NCBI RefSeq assembly: GCF_000484695.1
Contig: NZ_AXVR01000023.1
Location: 1-64,000, forward strand
Source of the DNA: Salinispora cortesiana
Lineage (GTDB): Bacteria > Actinomycetota > Actinomycetes > Mycobacteriales > Micromonosporaceae
Direction: 5' to 3'
DNA: 64,000 nt
The notes below the pieces were generated by a model. It saw only the letters and a list, made by a program, of their open reading frames with translations. It was not told where the DNA came from and did no database searches. Of the stretch, positions 37,197 to 45,691 are shown piece after piece. How positions within the stretch are numbered: position 1 is the first letter of the stretch; every line of letters starts with the position of its first letter. The translations under genes and the position numbers were made by a program.

Positions 37197-38531
37197 ATGA
37201 CCACGACCTCGGAAACCCAGCAGGCGACGGCGGAGCTCTCCCTGCAACAGCAGTTTCTCCGTATCTTTGCCCAGGGCTTCGAGTCCGGGCCGTTCGGCCC
37301 GCACTACACGGAGGTCTTCGGGTGGCGGGTGCGCGGGCGCATCGACCTGCCGGCCATCCGCCGTGCGTTGGCCGATGTGGTCGAGCGGCACGAGGCGCTG
37401 CGCACCGTGGTTAGCCTGGAGGACGGCGGCTCGCAGCGCGTGCTCCCCACGGTGGAGCCCGAGCTGCTGGTGGTCGACCTGGACGGGGCGCCGGACGCGG
37501 ACCGGGAGCAGCTCGCCGAGCAGCTCATGATCGAGGCAGAGACCCGGCCCTTCCCGGTCGACCAGGTCCCATTGCTGCGGGCCGTGCTCGGCCGTTTCGA
37601 CGAGCAGGACTCCGTCCTGGTGCTGTGCGCCCACCACAGCGCTGCCGACGTCTGGTCGATCCAGGTGGTTCTGCGGGATCTAGCCGAGTGCTACACCGCT
37701 CGCGTGGCCGGTGACGAGCCGCGGCTGCCCGAAGTGAACCAGTACCGGGACTACGTCGTCGCGCAGCAGCAGGAGTCCGGCGGGCCAGGGGTGGCCGCCG
37801 CACTGGAGTACTGGCGCGAGGCCCTGCGTGGCGCCCGGATCCTGACCGCACCGGTGCGTCGTACCGGACAGGACCCCGGGACGAGCTACCACCGCTTCAC
37901 CACCGACGCGCAGCTGAGCACGGAGGTTCCCCGGCTTGCCAAGGCGACGCGAAGCTCGACGTTCATGGTGTTGTTCGCCGCGTTCACCGTCTTCTTGAAC
38001 CGCCGCACCGGGGCGACCGACATCGTGGTGCCCACCTTCGCGCCGGGCCGTCGGCACCAGTTCCAGTCCACGGTCGGATCGTTCTTCAACTTCGTCCCGC
38101 TGCGGGTGGATCTGGACGGCTGCCGGAACTTCCGCGACGTCATCGCGCGCGCCAGGACAGCCTGCATCGGCGCCTTCTCGCACGAGCTGCCGCTGCTGCA
38201 CGTGCTCGCCGAGGCGCCCGAGCTGATGTCCTCGGTCGGCCCCGACGCGGTGCCGACCCTGTTCCAGGCCGTCCAGCCGCCTTACCTGATGCAGGGGCAC
38301 CGGATCGGCGACCTCGAGTACTCGGCGATCTGGCGGCGGGTCCTCCCGCAGCAACTGGGCTCCGAAACCCCCGACGGGATGATCTGGTCGATGCACCTCG
38401 GCGCCACCGAGGTGGTCGGCGGGCTCAGCTTCAGCCGGCACCTGTTCGAGCGAGCCGAGGTTGAGGAGCAGGCAGCCGCGTTCCTGAGCCTGATCAGTGA
38501 GCTGGTGGCCAACCCGGACCGGGCGATCTGA
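37197..38531 (+). CDS. Free-standing condensation enzyme (SgcC5-like)
   Basis: 444 residues, the size of a single NRPS condensation domain. The catalytic motif HHSAAD is at 146-151 (LCAHHSAADVWSI), preceded by LRGRIDLPAIRRAL-like and VERHEALRT core strands; later cores include VGSFFNFVPLRVDL. ATG 37197 follows GAGGAGA, 13 bases after the MIO stop. SgcC5 joins PCP-bound beta-tyrosine to a hydroxyl of the enediyne core; a free C enzyme here implies ester or amide formation with a diffusible acceptor. The acceptor is unknown because no PKS or NRPS module is present. Confidence 0.9.
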   Translation: MTTTSETQQATAELSLQQQFLRIFAQGFESGPFGPHYTEVFGWRVRGRIDLPAIRRALADVVERHEALRTVVSLEDGGSQRVLPTVEPELLVVDLDGAPDADREQLAEQLMIEAETRPFPVDQVPLLRAVLGRFDEQDSVLVLCAHHSAADVWSIQVVLRDLAECYTARVAGDEPRLPEVNQYRDYVVAQQQESGGPGVAAALEYWREALRGARILTAPVRRTGQDPGTSYHRFTTDAQLSTEVPRLAKATRSSTFMVLFAAFTVFLNRRTGATDIVVPTFAPGRRHQFQSTVGSFFNFVPLRVDLDGCRNFRDVIARARTACIGAFSHELPLLHVLAEAPELMSSVGPDAVPTLFQAVQPPYLMQGHRIGDLEYSAIWRRVLPQQLGSETPDGMIWSMHLGATEVVGGLSFSRHLFERAEVEEQAAAFLSLISELVANPDRAI

Positions 38532-38542
38532 GGCGCGGGGCC

Positions 38543-39781
38543 ATGACCGTGACCGAGAACACGCCCGGCGAGTCCGGGCCACCCGAGCCGGAGGTTACCC
38601 CGGCCGTGCTGGTCGAGCGGGCCAGAGCCATGGCACCGGCCCTGGTCGCCCGTCAGCACGAGACCGAGCAGCGGACCTACTACGCCGAGGACACCCACCG
38701 GGCGTTCCGGGACGCGGGCTTCTACCGCATTACGGTGCCCCGACGCTACGGCGGCTACGAGTTCGGCTTCGACACCTTCCTGCGGATCGCGATGATCCTC
38801 TGTCGGGCCTGCCCGTCCACGGGATGGATGTACTGCCTGGGCGCGGCGCACTCGCTCTTCGCCGGCAGCATGTTCGGGGAGAAGGCGCAGGCCGAGATTT
38901 TCAGCGGCGGTGACCTCATCGCGCCGCTGGTCAACGCCCCGCACGGCACCGCCCAGCGGGCCGACGACGGTGGCTGGGTCCTGGACGGCGTCTGGCGGTA
39001 CTGCTCCGGCGCGCCGTACGCGACCCACCTGATCGGCAACACCGTGATCGTCGGGGAGGACGCGGACCCGCCCCGGCGGCTGCTGTTCATCGCGCCCCGC
39101 GACCAGTGGGAGATGCTCGACGACTGGGGCGGGCAACTGGGCCTCAAGGGCAGTGGGTCGCACAGCATCCGGATCTCCGGTGGGCGTATCCCCGAGCACT
39201 TCGGCATCGAGGTCAACTTCGAGGAGATCTCGGTGACCGAGGGCACCCCGGGTCGCGAGCTGCACGAGCACCCGCAGTACGGCGGGGCACCGGCAAGCTC
39301 GATGGCGCTGGAAGGCGCGCACATCGCAGTCGGTATGTGCCAGGGCGCGCTCGACGCGTACACGGAGTTGATGTTCTCCCGCACCACGGTCTTCCCACCC
39401 TTTCCGCCGCGGGCGGAGGATCCTGACTACCAGCTCTGGTACGGGCGGGCGTGCGGCATGATCGACGCCGCCGAGACGCTCGTGCTGGCAGCCTCGCGGC
39501 GCTGGCACGAGTTGTCCGAGCAGCCGGTCGGGGCGTTCACCCCCGAGGAGGATCTGCGGATCGCCGTCACCTGCCGGGAGGCCACCGACCTGGCCTGGCG
39601 GGCCGTTGACGAGATTCTGCAGCCGACCGCCGGCAGCCCAGCTGTACGGGAGGGGACACGCTTTGAACGGGTCTGGCGTGACCTTTCCACCGGGCGTACG
39701 CACGTCAGTTCCGCCGTACTGCTCACCACCGTGGCCAACCGGGGATATGCCCAGCTGAGGCTGCAAAACGGACGTCATTGA
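38543..39781 (+). CDS. Group-D flavin monooxygenase-like protein (acyl-CoA dehydrogenase fold)
   Basis: 412 residues. It has the ACAD-type order of N-terminal helices (RAFRDAGFYRITVPRRYGGY), middle beta domain (VLDGVWRYCSGAPYA, GLKGSGSHSIRI) and C-terminal four-helix part. Lack of CoA-binding residues and the G(L/M)(K/R)GSGS motif place it nearer HsaA/DszC-type two-component oxygenases than true dehydrogenases. It would use reduced FMN/FAD from a separate reductase, none of which is encoded in the window. It starts 12 bases after the condensation gene. Possible role: N- or ring-hydroxylation of the carrier-bound amino acid. Confidence 0.82.
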   Translation: MTVTENTPGESGPPEPEVTPAVLVERARAMAPALVARQHETEQRTYYAEDTHRAFRDAGFYRITVPRRYGGYEFGFDTFLRIAMILCRACPSTGWMYCLGAAHSLFAGSMFGEKAQAEIFSGGDLIAPLVNAPHGTAQRADDGGWVLDGVWRYCSGAPYATHLIGNTVIVGEDADPPRRLLFIAPRDQWEMLDDWGGQLGLKGSGSHSIRISGGRIPEHFGIEVNFEEISVTEGTPGRELHEHPQYGGAPASSMALEGAHIAVGMCQGALDAYTELMFSRTTVFPPFPPRAEDPDYQLWYGRACGMIDAAETLVLAASRRWHELSEQPVGAFTPEEDLRIAVTCREATDLAWRAVDEILQPTAGSPAVREGTRFERVWRDLSTGRTHVSSAVLLTTVANRGYAQLRLQNGRH

Positions 39782-39911
39782 CCCGTTGCGGCCTCCCCTC
39801 CCGGTGCCGGTCCCCTTTCGACCGGTGGCGGCACGGCAGCTCGGGAGGTGTGTTGCGGAAGCCGCAGCTGCGAAAGTGTAGATCGAAGGCTCTAGAGTTC
39901 GAGGAGATTTG

Positions 39912-41093
39912 ATGGATGCCGTCACTGTTCTATCGCGAAACGAATTGGTGAAACGCGCAGCAGAACTCGGCCCGGTGCTGAGGGAAAATGCGCAGTCGTC
40001 GGAGGAGCAGCGGCGGCTCAACGCTGAGACCCTCGAATCGCTGAGTGGTTCTGGCCTGTTGCGGATGCGGGTTCCGCATCGTTTCGGCGGCTTCGAGTCG
40101 GATGCGCGGACCGTTGCTGACGTGCTGGCGGAGCTGGCGCGTGGCGACGGTTCCGCGGCGTGGACCGCGTCGGTGTGGCTGATCAGCAGTTGGATGGTCG
40201 GTCTGTTCCCGGATCCGGTGCGGGAGGAGGTCTTCGCGGATCCGGATGTACGGATCAGCGGCATTCTCAGTCCGACGGCGATGGCGGTGCCGGTCGAGGG
40301 CGGCTACCGGGTGAACGGTAAGTGGGCGTTCAACACGGGCTGCCTGCACAGTTCGTGGAATGTGAACGCCGCCGTGCGGCCGGCCCCGGACGGTCAGTTC
40401 GAGCCGGTGATGGTGCTGATCCCGATGAGCGAACTGCACATCGTCGATGACTGGCACACGGCGGGGATGCGGGGGTCGGGCAGCGTGTCCACAGTCGCCG
40501 AGGAGGTGTTCGTGCCGGAGGAGCGGCTGCTGCCGATGGGGCCGGTGATTGGCGGGGCTCATCCGTTGCAGCAGGACCCGTCGGCGCCGATGTGGCGTGC
40601 GCCGTTCATGCCGATTGCGTGCACGACCGTGGGGGCGGTGGCCTCCGGGCTGGCGCAGGGAGCCCGGGACGCCTTCATGGCACGCCTGCCGGGTCGGAAG
40701 ATCACCTACACCGACTATGCGGAGCAGGAGGCGGCGCCGGTGACGCACCTGCAGGTGGCCGATGCGACGGTCCGGGTGGACGAGGCCGCATTCCACGTCG
40801 CTCGCATGGCCGACCTGATCGACGACAAGGCCGTGACGGGGCAGGCGTGGTCGCTGGAGGAGCGGGGTCGGGCTCGTCTCGATCTCGGCGCGGCGTGTCT
40901 GCGGGCGAAGGAGGCCGTGGACGTGTTCGCGGGCGCCAGCGGCGGATCGTCGCTGCGACTTGATGTGCCGATCCAGCGGATCGAGCGGGACATCAGAGCG
41001 CTGCACCTGCACGCGATCATGCACCCGAACACGAACTTCGAACTGTACGGGCGAATGGCCTGCGGGCTCGCTCCCAACACCCAGTACCTCTGA
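39912..41093 (+). CDS. Second group-D flavin monooxygenase-like protein
   Basis: 393 residues starting at ATG 39912 with GAGGAG five bases upstream. It shows LSGSGLLRMRVPHRFGGFES, ARGDGSAAWTASVWLISSWM, VNGKWAFNTGCLHSSWNVNA, GMRGSGSVSTVAEEVFVP and the C-terminal LHAIMHPNTNFELYGR. The last is strongly reminiscent of HsaA and related flavin-dependent hydroxylases. It shares only the fold with its neighbour at 38543, so it is not a simple duplicate. It is separated from that gene by 130 bp with small hairpins. It probably hydroxylates an aromatic or amine substrate using reduced flavin. Confidence 0.84.
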   Translation: MDAVTVLSRNELVKRAAELGPVLRENAQSSEEQRRLNAETLESLSGSGLLRMRVPHRFGGFESDARTVADVLAELARGDGSAAWTASVWLISSWMVGLFPDPVREEVFADPDVRISGILSPTAMAVPVEGGYRVNGKWAFNTGCLHSSWNVNAAVRPAPDGQFEPVMVLIPMSELHIVDDWHTAGMRGSGSVSTVAEEVFVPEERLLPMGPVIGGAHPLQQDPSAPMWRAPFMPIACTTVGAVASGLAQGARDAFMARLPGRKITYTDYAEQEAAPVTHLQVADATVRVDEAAFHVARMADLIDDKAVTGQAWSLEERGRARLDLGAACLRAKEAVDVFAGASGGSSLRLDVPIQRIERDIRALHLHAIMHPNTNFELYGRMACGLAPNTQYL

Positions 41094-41114
41094 ACCCTTG
41101 CGAGGAGCAGCGAC

Positions 41115-41369
41115 ATGACCACTCAGCAGCAGCCGGCTACCGTGGACGTCGCCCAGCGGGTCGCCGCGATCTGGACCGACGTCCTCGGGCCGGGCTCCAA
41201 CCGGCCCGGCGCCACGTTCTTCGAGCTCGACGGGCAGTCGATCGCCGCCGTGCAGATCGTCGCGGCGGTCGAGGAACAACTGGGCGTCACGCTTGACATC
41301 GGTGACCTGTTCGAGGATCCGGACCTGGAGACCCTTACCCGGGACATCCAGGTGCGCGTCGAGGAGTGA
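41115..41369 (+). CDS. Free-standing peptidyl carrier protein (SgcC2-like)
   Basis: 84 residues. Ser42 in FFELDGQSIAAVQIV is the phosphopantetheine site, and the helix pattern (VAQRVAAIWTDVLG, LGVTLDIGDLFEDPDLETL) is that of a PCP. The consensus LGGDS is DGQS here. It would carry beta-tyrosine as a thioester while the SgcC-like hydroxylase and perhaps the neighbouring oxygenases act, and present it to the condensation enzyme. GAGGAG lies 5' of ATG 41115, and the stop sits inside the ribosome-binding region of the next gene. No phosphopantetheinyl transferase is in the window. Confidence 0.93.
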   Translation: MTTQQQPATVDVAQRVAAIWTDVLGPGSNRPGATFFELDGQSIAAVQIVAAVEEQLGVTLDIGDLFEDPDLETLTRDIQVRVEE

Positions 41370-41371
41370 GC

Positions 41372-42256
41372 GTGGTGACTGAACTGACCCACGTCAACCG
41401 GGCGGCTCCGCTTGACGCCGTCGTCGGGGCCCTGGAACGCGACGGAGCGGTGATCGTCGAGGACTTCGTTGACGCTGAGACGCTCGTTGGGCTCCGGGCC
41501 GACCTCGGCTCCGGCCTCGAGGCGGCCGGCTACAGTGAGAGCGGCTACGACGGGCAGAAGACCAAGCGGCTGTCCAGCCTCTTCCATCGGTCACCGCGCC
41601 ACATGACCAGCGTGGTTCTTCAACCGCAGTTCCTCGGCGCCGCCCGGCGCCTGCTGCAGCGGCCCACGCACATGTGGATCGGCAAGGTCCGGATGGACGT
41701 GACGCCGAGCATCCAGGTCAGCTTCACCCAGGCGATCCGGATCGATCCGGGTCAGGGTAGGCAGCCGCTACACCGCGACGACGCGATGCATCTGTGGCGG
41801 CACCCGGGACCGCCGTGCCGGCTGCAGCTGATGTTGGCCCTGACCGACTTCACCGCCGCCAACGGTGCGACCCTGGTCATTCCCGGCAGCCACCACTGGG
41901 ACGACGAGCGGGCGCCGACCTACGCCGAGACTGTTCCGGCCGTCATGCCCGCCGGCTCCGCGCTGCTCTGGCCGGGCGGTGTCTACCACGGTGGCGGAGC
42001 CAACACCACGGCCGAGTCGCGGCACAGCCTCTCCGTCGCGCTCGACCTGGGCAACCTGCGGCAGGAGGAGAACCAGTACCTCGCCGTACCGCGGGAGACC
42101 GTGCAGCAGCTGCCGGAAGAGGTGCAGCGGCTGCTCGGCTGGGACCGCTGCCCGCCCGGCCTCGGACAGGTCGAGACGCAGGATCCGCTCCTGCTGCTGG
42201 AGCGGACTCAGCAGGAGCTTTCCGCACGGCCACGAGGGGCGAACCCGTTGAGCTAG
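41372..42256 (+). CDS. Phytanoyl-CoA dioxygenase family Fe(II)/2-oxoglutarate enzyme
   Basis: 294 residues from GTG 41372, five bases after GAGGAG; GTG 41366 overlaps the PCP stop and is less likely. The iron triad is visible: His134 and Asp136 in QPLHRDDAMHLW and His206 in GGVYHGGGANTT. Arg217 in AESRHSL binds 2-oxoglutarate. The family hydroxylates or halogenates C-H positions. With HxD (not HxG/A), hydroxylation is expected, not chlorination. No known enediyne beta-tyrosine arm that I recall uses such an enzyme, so it probably adds a novel hydroxyl, perhaps on the carrier-bound amino acid. Confidence 0.88.
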   Translation: MVTELTHVNRAAPLDAVVGALERDGAVIVEDFVDAETLVGLRADLGSGLEAAGYSESGYDGQKTKRLSSLFHRSPRHMTSVVLQPQFLGAARRLLQRPTHMWIGKVRMDVTPSIQVSFTQAIRIDPGQGRQPLHRDDAMHLWRHPGPPCRLQLMLALTDFTAANGATLVIPGSHHWDDERAPTYAETVPAVMPAGSALLWPGGVYHGGGANTTAESRHSLSVALDLGNLRQEENQYLAVPRETVQQLPEEVQRLLGWDRCPPGLGQVETQDPLLLLERTQQELSARPRGANPLS

Positions 42257-42300
42257 ACGCCCCTCGCCCCCAGGTGCCACCCGATCGGGTTGGCCCGGCA

Positions 42301-42379
42301 GCAGCCGGTGCGCTCCGCGACAGCAGGCGCACCGGCTGCGTTGTTGCGGTGTTCGACGGCGCCGCGGTCGCCGTCGAAC
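42301..42379 (+). terminator. Two consecutive perfect hairpins after the dioxygenase gene
   Basis: Hairpin 1: 13-bp perfect stem (GCAGCCGGTGCGC and complement) at 42301-42313 and 42327-42339. Hairpin 2: 10-bp perfect stem (GTTCGACGGC and complement) at 42351-42360 and 42370-42379. They lie 45 bases after the stop, in the only large gap of the cassette. They may end transcription from the upstream promoter, so that the hydroxylase and adenylation genes use their own. Confidence 0.6.
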
Positions 42380-42484
42380 CGCACGAGTGAGCACATTTGG
42401 AGAACGGGCTGGGCGACTGCGGGCGGCCGGCGCTGAGCACCGCAGGAGATGCCCGGTCGTCGCGCCGGTGTGAAGGTGGGGGGC

Positions 42485-42661
42485 ATGACCGTCAATGTGA
42501 TCGTGGTCGAGTCGGACCCCACGCCGGCTGCTCTGTCTTCCGCTCCGGCCGGACGAACCCGGGCCGCGGCGCCCGGGTTCGTAGCGGGGCGGCCCGGGTT
42601 CGGCAGCAGGCTCTTCCCGTTCCGGTACGTCCTTGCACGCGGTTCCGGAGCGCAGCGGTGA
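42485..42661 (+). CDS. 58-residue small protein coupled to the HpaB-type hydroxylase
   Basis: ATG 42485 has GGGGGG just upstream. The stop TGA shares bases with GTG 42658, the hydroxylase start (GTGA overlap), a common sign of coupled translation. The protein begins [14 protein letters not shown] and continues Ala/Gly/Arg/Pro-rich ([18 protein letters not shown]). Third-position G/C is clearly elevated but lower than in neighbours. No family is recognised. It could be a leader peptide that only opens the hydroxylase start, or a real small accessory protein. Confidence 0.4.
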   Translation: MTVNVIVVESDPTPAALSSAPAGRTRAAAPGFVAGRPGFGSRLFPFRYVLARGSGAQR

Positions 42662-44160
42662 CCCGCCCGCTGACCGGCGAGGAGTACGTCGAGAGCCTGC
42701 GTGACCACCGGGCGGTCTTCCTGCACGGAGAACGGGTCAAGGACGTCACCACCCACCCGGCTTTCCGCAACCCGGTCCGGATGACCGCTCGACTCTACGA
42801 AGCGCTGCACGACCCGGCGAACCGTGAGGTGCTGACCGCGCCAACGGACACCGGCTCGGGCGGCTTCACGCACCCGTTCTACCGCACCCCGCACACGATC
42901 GAGGAGATGGTCGCCGACCAGCGGGCGATCGCGGCCTGGGCGCGGATGAGCTACGGCTGGATGGGCCGCAGCCCCGACTACAAGGCGTCGTTCCTTGGGA
43001 CGCTCGGGGCCAACGCCGGCTTCTACGCGCCGTTTAGCGACAATGCCGAGCGTTGGTACCGCGAGTCGCAGGAGAAGGTTCTTTTCTGGAACCACGCCAT
43101 CGTGCACCCTCCGGTGGACCGTAACCGGCCGCCGGACGAGGTGGCCGATGTGTACATTCGGGTCGACCGGGAGACGGACTCCGGCCTCGTCGTCAGCGGG
43201 GCCAAGGTGGTCGCCACCGGGTCGGCGCTGAGCCACTACAACTTCATCGCGCACTTCGGCCTGCCGATCCGCAAGAAGGAGTTTGCCCTGATCGCCACCG
43301 TGCCGATGGGCGCGGCCGGGGTGAAGCTGATCTGCCGCCCGTCGTACAGCGCGACCGCAGCCACGGTCGGCACGCCGTATGACTATCCGCTGTCCTCCCG
43401 GCTCGACGAGAACGACACCATCCTGGTGCTGGACAAAGTGCTGATTCCCTGGGAGAACGTGTTTGTCTACGGAAACCTTGGCAAGGTACAGATGTTCGCC
43501 GGCCAGTCGGGCTTCGCCGAGCGATTCACCTTTCACGGCTGCACCCGCCTCGCGGTCAAACTGGAATTCCTCGCCGGGCTGCTGGCCAAGGCGTTGGAGC
43601 TGACCGGGACCAAGGACTTCCGCGGGGTGCAGAGCCGGCTGGGTGAGGTGCTCGCATGGCGCAACCTGTTCTGGGGCCTGTCTGACGCCGCCGCCCGCAA
43701 CCCGGTGCAGTGGAAGAACGGCGCGCTGCTGCCGAATCCGCAGTACGGCATGGCGTACCGCTGGTTCATGCAGGTTGGCTACCCGCGGGTCAAGGAGATC
43801 ATCCAACAGGATGTGGCCAGCGGGCTCATCTACGTGAACTCCAGCGCCGAGGATTTCCACAACCCGGAGATTCGGCCGTACCTGGACCGGTACCTGCGTG
43901 GGTCGGACGGCTCCGACGCCGAGCAGCGGGTCAAGGTGATGAAGTTGCTCTGGGACGCGACCGGTACCGAGTTCGGTGGCCGGCACGAGCTCTACGAACG
44001 TAACTACGCCGGAAACCACGAGAACACCCGCGTGGAACTGCTGCACGCGCAGACTGCGAACGGTCTGCTCGACGGCTACAAGACCTTCGCTGAGCAGTGC
44101 CTTGCCGAGTACGACCTGGACGGTTGGACGGCACCCGACCTGTGGGCGCCGCATCGCTGA
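42658..44160 (+). CDS. HpaB-type two-component flavin hydroxylase (SgcC-like)
   Basis: 500 residues of the 4-hydroxyphenylacetate 3-monooxygenase large-component family: [73 protein letters not shown] and [12 protein letters not shown]. The similarity to SgcC as I recall it is extensive. SgcC hydroxylates the ring of PCP-bound beta-tyrosine at C3 using reduced FAD and oxygen. GTG 42658 lies seven bases after GGAG and overlaps the stop of a 58-residue frame. A flavin reductase (SgcE6 equivalent) is missing in the window. Confidence 0.93.
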   Translation: MTRPLTGEEYVESLRDHRAVFLHGERVKDVTTHPAFRNPVRMTARLYEALHDPANREVLTAPTDTGSGGFTHPFYRTPHTIEEMVADQRAIAAWARMSYGWMGRSPDYKASFLGTLGANAGFYAPFSDNAERWYRESQEKVLFWNHAIVHPPVDRNRPPDEVADVYIRVDRETDSGLVVSGAKVVATGSALSHYNFIAHFGLPIRKKEFALIATVPMGAAGVKLICRPSYSATAATVGTPYDYPLSSRLDENDTILVLDKVLIPWENVFVYGNLGKVQMFAGQSGFAERFTFHGCTRLAVKLEFLAGLLAKALELTGTKDFRGVQSRLGEVLAWRNLFWGLSDAAARNPVQWKNGALLPNPQYGMAYRWFMQVGYPRVKEIIQQDVASGLIYVNSSAEDFHNPEIRPYLDRYLRGSDGSDAEQRVKVMKLLWDATGTEFGGRHELYERNYAGNHENTRVELLHAQTANGLLDGYKTFAEQCLAEYDLDGWTAPDLWAPHR

Positions 44161-44236
44161 GGACTCGCAGCGTGCTCTCCTGCCGGCGAGCACGTGCGCG
44201 GGAGACCGGCGTCTGGAATGGAAGCAGACTCAGGTC

Positions 44237-45691
44237 ATGACTGTGCAGGTGGTAGAGCGTCTCTTCCGCGAGCGCGCACCCGAGGAGGTCGCGCTCAGGT
44301 GGGAATCCGAGGAGTTCGTCGTCCGGGACCTGCGCTCCCGAGCGGCCCGGGTCGCCGGTGCGCTCGCCGGTCTGGCCGGCCGGCCAGTCGCCGTACGGGT
44401 GCCACCTGGCCCGGACCGCTACGCGGCGCTCCTCGGCGTACTGTGGGCTGGTGCGCACATTGTCTGGTTCGGCACCGGGGCGGCCGGCGAGCGCGGCCGG
44501 ATGATCCTGGACGACGTGCGCCCGGCTGCCGTGCTCACCGCCGGCGTCCCGGACGACCTCGTCAGCTGGTACGCCACCCACGTGGGCGTCACGCCCGTGG
44601 ACGTGACGAACCTGCCCGAGGTGTCCGCACCCGAGCCGGACGTACGGCCGAACGACTGGGCCTACCTTGCGCACACGTCGGGGTCCACCGGTCGGCCCAA
44701 GGGGGTACCGCAGACACACGCGGCGCTGGCCCAGTTCAGCCTGTGGTTCGCCGCCGCCTTCGGGCTCACCCCGGGCGTCCGGGTGGCCCAGTGGGTGCAC
44801 CCAGAGCACGATCCAGCGATCTGCGAGACCTTCGCCGCCCTGGTCTCCGGGGCAGCGTTGTGTCCCGTGCCGGAGAAGGTCCGCGCTCACCCCCAGCGGA
44901 TGCTCGACTGGCTCGCTGACGAGCGCATCGACGTGCTACAGACCGTGCCGAGCTTCGCCCGTGAGTTGGCTCGTGCGGGCGGTACACTGCCGCTGCGGCG
45001 GCTGGTTCTGATGGGCGAGGCGGTCTCGCCTGACCTGGTGGCAGCGCTACACGACGCCTCCCCGGGGATCGAACTGTATAACCTCTACGGCCCCACCGAG
45101 ACGGTCGCGGCGACCTGGCACCAGATCCCGCGGGGCGAGTCCGGGGCGGTGCCGATCGGCCGCGCCATCCCCGGGCGTGAGGTGTTGGTGCTCAACGATG
45201 CGGACGTCGAGGCAGACGAAGGGGAGATAGTGGTAGGCAGTCCGTACGTCACGCCCGGCTATCTACGGGGTGGGCGAAACTATCCCGCGTTCCGTCCGAT
45301 CGCCGGCCGTGGCCCCGGCCCGTGGTACCGCACCGGCGATCGGGGCCGGCGGCGCCCGGACGGGCTGCTGGAGTTTCGCGGCCGCAACGACCAGCAGGTG
45401 AAGGTTCAGGGCCACCGGATCGAACTCGCCGAAGTCGAGGCCGTGCTCGGCGCGCATCCGTCGGTGCTCGAGTGCGCCGTGCTGGCAGTCCCCGCAGAGG
45501 ACGGAATCGTCACCTCGCTGGTGGCCTACGTGGTGTCGCGCGCGGACGACCCGCCGCAGAGGCAGTGGCGGGCGCACGTTCGGCAGCGCTTCGGTGACGT
45601 GTTGCTGCCGCTGAGGTTCCGGGTTGTATCCGAGGCGCTGCCGCGTACCGCGACCGGCAAGGTCGACGGCCGGCGGCTGCAGTACGGCTGA
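44237..45691 (+). CDS. Free-standing adenylation enzyme (SgcC1-like)
   Basis: 484 residues with ordered adenylation motifs: A3 HTSGSTGRPKGV about 146-157, A5 NLYGPTE 282-288, A7 WYRTGDRGRR, A8 GRNDQQVKVQGHRIEL and A10 LPRTATGKVDG with the catalytic Lys. An Asp (192, in HPEHDPAICE) sits where alpha-amino acid domains bind the amino group. No carrier domain is attached, matching SgcC1, which loads beta-tyrosine onto free SgcC2. It starts 76 bp after the hydroxylase gene and ends the plus-strand cassette. Expected job: ATP-dependent loading of the beta-amino acid on the PCP at 41115. Confidence 0.9.
   Translation: MTVQVVERLFRERAPEEVALRWESEEFVVRDLRSRAARVAGALAGLAGRPVAVRVPPGPDRYAALLGVLWAGAHIVWFGTGAAGERGRMILDDVRPAAVLTAGVPDDLVSWYATHVGVTPVDVTNLPEVSAPEPDVRPNDWAYLAHTSGSTGRPKGVPQTHAALAQFSLWFAAAFGLTPGVRVAQWVHPEHDPAICETFAALVSGAALCPVPEKVRAHPQRMLDWLADERIDVLQTVPSFARELARAGGTLPLRRLVLMGEAVSPDLVAALHDASPGIELYNLYGPTETVAATWHQIPRGESGAVPIGRAIPGREVLVLNDADVEADEGEIVVGSPYVTPGYLRGGRNYPAFRPIAGRGPGPWYRTGDRGRRRPDGLLEFRGRNDQQVKVQGHRIELAEVEAVLGAHPSVLECAVLAVPAEDGIVTSLVAYVVSRADDPPQRQWRAHVRQRFGDVLLPLRFRVVSEALPRTATGKVDGRRLQYG

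Noticed and set aside
38543..41093. Two acyl-CoA dehydrogenases of fatty acid metabolism
   Set aside because: Motifs GxxGSGS and the C-terminal HPNTNFELYG pattern, together with the neighbours, fit group-D flavin oxygenases better than beta-oxidation enzymes.
41372..42256. Non-haem iron halogenase
   Set aside because: The iron motif is His-Arg-Asp. Halogenases of this fold have Ala or Gly in place of the acid.
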